A stretch of 64,000 nucleotides of DNA from Beroe forskalii. Lineage: Eukaryota; Ctenophora; Nuda; Beroida; Beroidae. The position numbers and the translations under genes were made by a program. The notes below the pieces were generated by a model. It saw nothing but the letters and a program-made list of their open reading frames with translations. It made no database searches and was not told the DNA's origin. The stretch is from positions 62,001 through 126,000 of the forward strand of contig WFMF01000046.1 in NCBI GenBank assembly GCA_011033025.1, read 5' to 3'. Positions 57,201 through 64,000 of the stretch are shown here, piece after piece; within the stretch, counting starts at the first letter, position 1; each line of letters begins with the position of its first letter.

Positions 57201-57597
57201 GCTCAGCAAATGATCATGTTTAGAATATTCTCCTCCTTCCTTACCTGAGCTGCAGCAGCATGACAGCATGGCAACGAAAATGAGAAATAAAATGAGAAAT
57301 AAAATGAGAAATAAAATGAGAAAGAGAATGAGAAAGAAAATGAGAAAGGAAATGAGAAATAAAATGAGAAAGAAAATGAGAAAGAAAATGAGAAAGAAAA
57401 TGAGAAATGAAACATTAAAACAACACCCAAAAAATCCCTATCTCCCCACCTGCGCGTCTGGCCCTGTGAGATAGAACTTTCCAAAGTAGCTCATGTTGAA
57501 GACTGCTGCTTTCTCCCTGCAGGCGGCTGACTCCGCTCCTATCACTTGGAAGTGATGAGGGGGGTAACCGAACGTGTACTCAGCATCCAACCGGTCT
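48237..57597 (-). CDS. SARDH: Sarcosine dehydrogenase, C-terminal two-thirds
   Basis: A mitochondrial flavoenzyme that demethylates sarcosine to glycine, passing the one-carbon unit to tetrahydrofolate. Minus-strand exons in order: 57597-57450, 56405-56275, 55948-55839, 55580-55441, 55029-54867, 50374-50200, 49825-49660, 48314-48237. All phases agree. Landmarks include [98 protein letters not shown] and the GcvT-type C-terminal barrel ending [10 protein letters not shown]. The N-terminal FAD domain is missing: it should lie upstream, at or beyond the assembly gap at 57853. At least four of its acceptors have local copies. The 4.5-kb intron between 54867 and 50374 holds the LamG gene on the other strand. 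Dimethylglycine dehydrogenase is less likely, given the VGELGWELH and GYKHWH context. Confidence 0.93.
48426..48502 (-). repeat. Partial copy of the GGGGCCATC-type MITE
   Basis: Reverse-oriented relative of 27627-27945: shares the tacgtccgcattagccagac and cctttatggacggaccct phrases. Lies just beyond the SARDH stop-side exon, in intron DNA. Confidence 0.6.
50325..51170. repeat. GGGGTCAC/GGGGTCAG array flanked by two copies of a SARDH acceptor
   Basis: About 35 units alternating ggggtcaccag and ggggtcagtag fill 50381-51115. A ~50-bp piece covering the start of the SARDH exon and its acceptor (ggtggtgtctggtcttacat, then cctcatgccaatgcttgtat) occurs at the left end as the real exon and again, slightly diverged, at 51113-51167. 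Confidence 0.88.
51896..54172 (+). CDS. LamG / concanavalin-like domain protein nested in a SARDH intron
   Basis: Six exons give 284 aa: 51896-52010, 52887-53135, 53320-53474, 53694-53770, 53800-53837 and 53952-54172, with a total length divisible by three. ATG at 51896 starts a hydrophobic leader ([14 protein letters not shown]), so it is probably secreted. The middle is a jelly-roll LamG/pentraxin-type domain: [72 protein letters not shown] and [20 protein letters not shown]. The C-terminus is a strongly acidic run of Glu. The partner is unknown. Intron 4 is only 29 nt and intron 5 is a transposon. If the donor-like GGTATTAG at 54137 is used, more exons could follow; simple read-through gives a stop at 54172. 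Confidence 0.75.
52030..52620. repeat. 68-bp tandem repeat in intron 1 of the LamG gene
   Basis: Eight to nine copies of a unit containing gtaatctgagtttgtgttga, gaacactatctg and ccaacacaatagttcggtct. It starts about 20 nt after the exon 1 donor. Minus-strand open frames through it are artefacts. Confidence 0.9.
52622..52641. repeat. Perfect 20-bp palindrome
   Basis: CCTCTGAGAGCTCTCAGAGG at the end of the 68-bp array. Confidence 0.9.
52788..52897 (-). repeat. tRNA-like insert flanked by copies of a splice acceptor
   Basis: On the minus strand, GGTGGTGTAATGGTA (A box) and GGGTTCGATTCCCAG (B box) identify a tRNA-derived sequence at about 52800-52873; no full cloverleaf forms. It is flanked by ttctaattcctagcattgg on the left and tctaattccaggcattgg on the right. 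The right copy is the true acceptor and start of LamG exon 2. This is either a long SINE target duplication or another local copy of a splice junction. Confidence 0.6.
53120..53260 (+). repeat. Duplicated LamG exon 2 donor with 37-bp repeats between
   Basis: TTGTCTCGAGAGGTTTTTA at the donor recurs as ttgtcccaagaggttttaa near 53240. Between them, atcagagaattgcctcatct and gactcaatcaatgagtta are repeated. Confidence 0.7.
53583..53645 (-). repeat. tRNA-like fragment
   Basis: On the minus strand, AGTTGGTGTAATGGCATTCA (A box) and CTGGGTTCGATTCCCTGCC (B box). The acceptor stem is not paired, so it is a SINE-like or pseudo-tRNA copy rather than a functional tRNA. Confidence 0.5.
53771..53799 (+). 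other. 29-nt intron (intron 4 of the LamG gene)
   Basis: GTTGTATTGG, a pyrimidine-rich middle and CTCTCATAG lie between CTGCGCCA and AGGAAAAG. Removing them gives the continuous LamG strand [20 protein letters not shown]; keeping them gives a stop after EKLRKST. Very short for an animal intron. Confidence 0.7.
53831..53952 (+). mobile_element. hAT-like MITE acting as an intron (introner)
   Basis: The target duplication is ATGGCAGG (53831-53838) and ATGCCAGG (53945-53952), differing at one base. The 106-bp element between starts TAGCAAACGACCAGTTAAC and ends TAATGTTTCCTA. Its body (ggtttcggttggctgaaacg, cccggttgaccggt) matches the reverse strand of the MITE at 24926-25120. The intron runs 53838-53951: its GT is the last G of the left duplication plus the first T of the element, and its AG lies in the right duplication. 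Splicing removes exactly the element plus one duplication and restores GMAGAEL. Confidence 0.85.
55022..55154 (-). repeat. 32-bp array of copies of a SARDH acceptor
   Basis: Four copies of cctgagatagtgcgcatttg plus aaatgtgccgca. On the minus strand each gives gcgcactatctcag followed by GT; the copy at 55030 is the acceptor of the exon starting at 55029. Confidence 0.88.
55573..55692 (-). repeat. 34-bp array of copies of another SARDH acceptor
   Basis: Three and a half copies of actgtgctctgcaaagttat plus tttatcggattagc. On the minus strand each reads aataactttgcag followed by AGCACAGT, the acceptor and first bases of the exon that starts at 55580. Confidence 0.88.
56006..56068 (-). repeat. 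Copy of the 5' end of a SARDH exon
   Basis: About 45 bp (minus strand: ggacatgataggttctacat, agcggctgggggcggttcct) repeat the first part of the exon at 55948-55839, with an AG acceptor in front. The copy runs into ggggtt repeats instead of coding sequence, so only the proximal copy can be the exon. Confidence 0.85.
57258..57415. repeat. (aaaatgagaaag)n microsatellite
   Basis: About a dozen 10-12-bp units of aaaatgagaaat or aaaatgagaaag, in a SARDH intron close to a donor. Confidence 0.9.
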
Positions 57598-57852
57598 CTG
57601 GGGAGGACAGTATCAAAAGATGAAAATGAAGGGTCGATTGGACTTAGATTTGGTCTAGTCAAACTTAGATTGGTAGTTTGCTAAAAATTGCGTTTTCCCG
57701 CGAACCCGGGGGCACAAACACCAGCATCCCGAGAGGATTTAAATCCTTAAAAATTTTTAATCGTCTACGTTTCCCAAATTGAAAGTTCCCCGAAATCCCC
57801 CCCAGAAATTGGGCCTCATGAGGGTGTTGCCATAAAAAAACCATACCTTGTA

Positions 57853-57952
57853 NNNNNNNNNNNNNNNNNNNNNNNNNNNNNNNNNNNNNNNNNNNNNNNN
57901 NNNNNNNNNNNNNNNNNNNNNNNNNNNNNNNNNNNNNNNNNNNNNNNNNNNN
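57853..57952. other. Assembly gap (100 N)
   Basis: Exactly 100 N, the usual placeholder for a gap of unknown size. The SARDH 5' exons and the 5' part of the acetyltransferase gene may lie partly inside it. Confidence 0.98.
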
Positions 57953-58001
57953 TATTTTTCTTATCCTACATTTTTGTGACTTCACCCCTCTTTCCCCACA
58001 G

Positions 58002-63977
<5,976 letters not shown>

Positions 63978-64000
63978 GTTCGTTAAACATCTATTCGAGC

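Overview
This window is eukaryotic, almost certainly from an invertebrate animal. All genes are built from short exons separated by introns, most with GT-AG ends. The recognisable products are animal-type proteins: a TMEM145/GPR180-like membrane protein, cystathionine beta-synthase (CBS) with a heme-binding N-terminus, an LC8 dynein light chain, sarcosine dehydrogenase (SARDH) and a PHD-containing MYST acetyltransferase. I cannot name the phylum from sequence alone. A 100-N gap at 57853-57952 and a few single-base frameshifts in conserved exons point to a draft assembly.

Layout. 1-5900: no recognised gene; a small transposon remnant with an 8-bp target-site duplication, a ~115-bp degenerate repeat and a cluster of CACCTGTAACA motifs. 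5945-7717 (+): the 3' end of an unknown gene with a repeated Ser/Glu/Lys tail. 8707-10880 (-): a divergent 7TM receptor-like gene in five exons. 12327-25362 (+): the TMEM145-like gene in 15 exons, with a 4.3-kb array of a 40-bp repeat in one intron. 25400-28400: repeats and MITEs. 28419-45295 (+): CBS in 16 exons, with two alternative last exons. One CBS intron carries an 8-kb foldback transposon, which contains a MULE-like element, which in turn contains a Merlin-like element. 47009-47433 (+): dynein light chain. 48237-57597 (-): SARDH, 3' part, with a LamG-domain gene (51896-54172, +) nested in one intron. 58002-63977 (+): MYST acetyltransferase, open at the right edge, with a 2.7-kb array of a 24-bp palindromic repeat.

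The most striking signal is how introns and repeats interact. One LamG-gene intron (53838-53951) equals a 106-bp hAT-like MITE plus one copy of its 8-bp target duplication, so it looks like an intron created by a DNA transposon (an introner). At about ten other splice junctions in four genes, the junction itself has been copied locally. The copies either form a tandem array abutting the exon or flank one, which gives rows of decoy donor or acceptor sites. Three further introns lack GT at the predicted donor and start with a copy of the first bases of the next exon. One intron is only 29 nt. Together these suggest a genome in which splice junctions are sites of intron birth and minisatellite growth.

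The genes do not form an operon. CBS and SARDH both belong to methyl-group and sulfur amino-acid metabolism, but I read their closeness as incidental.
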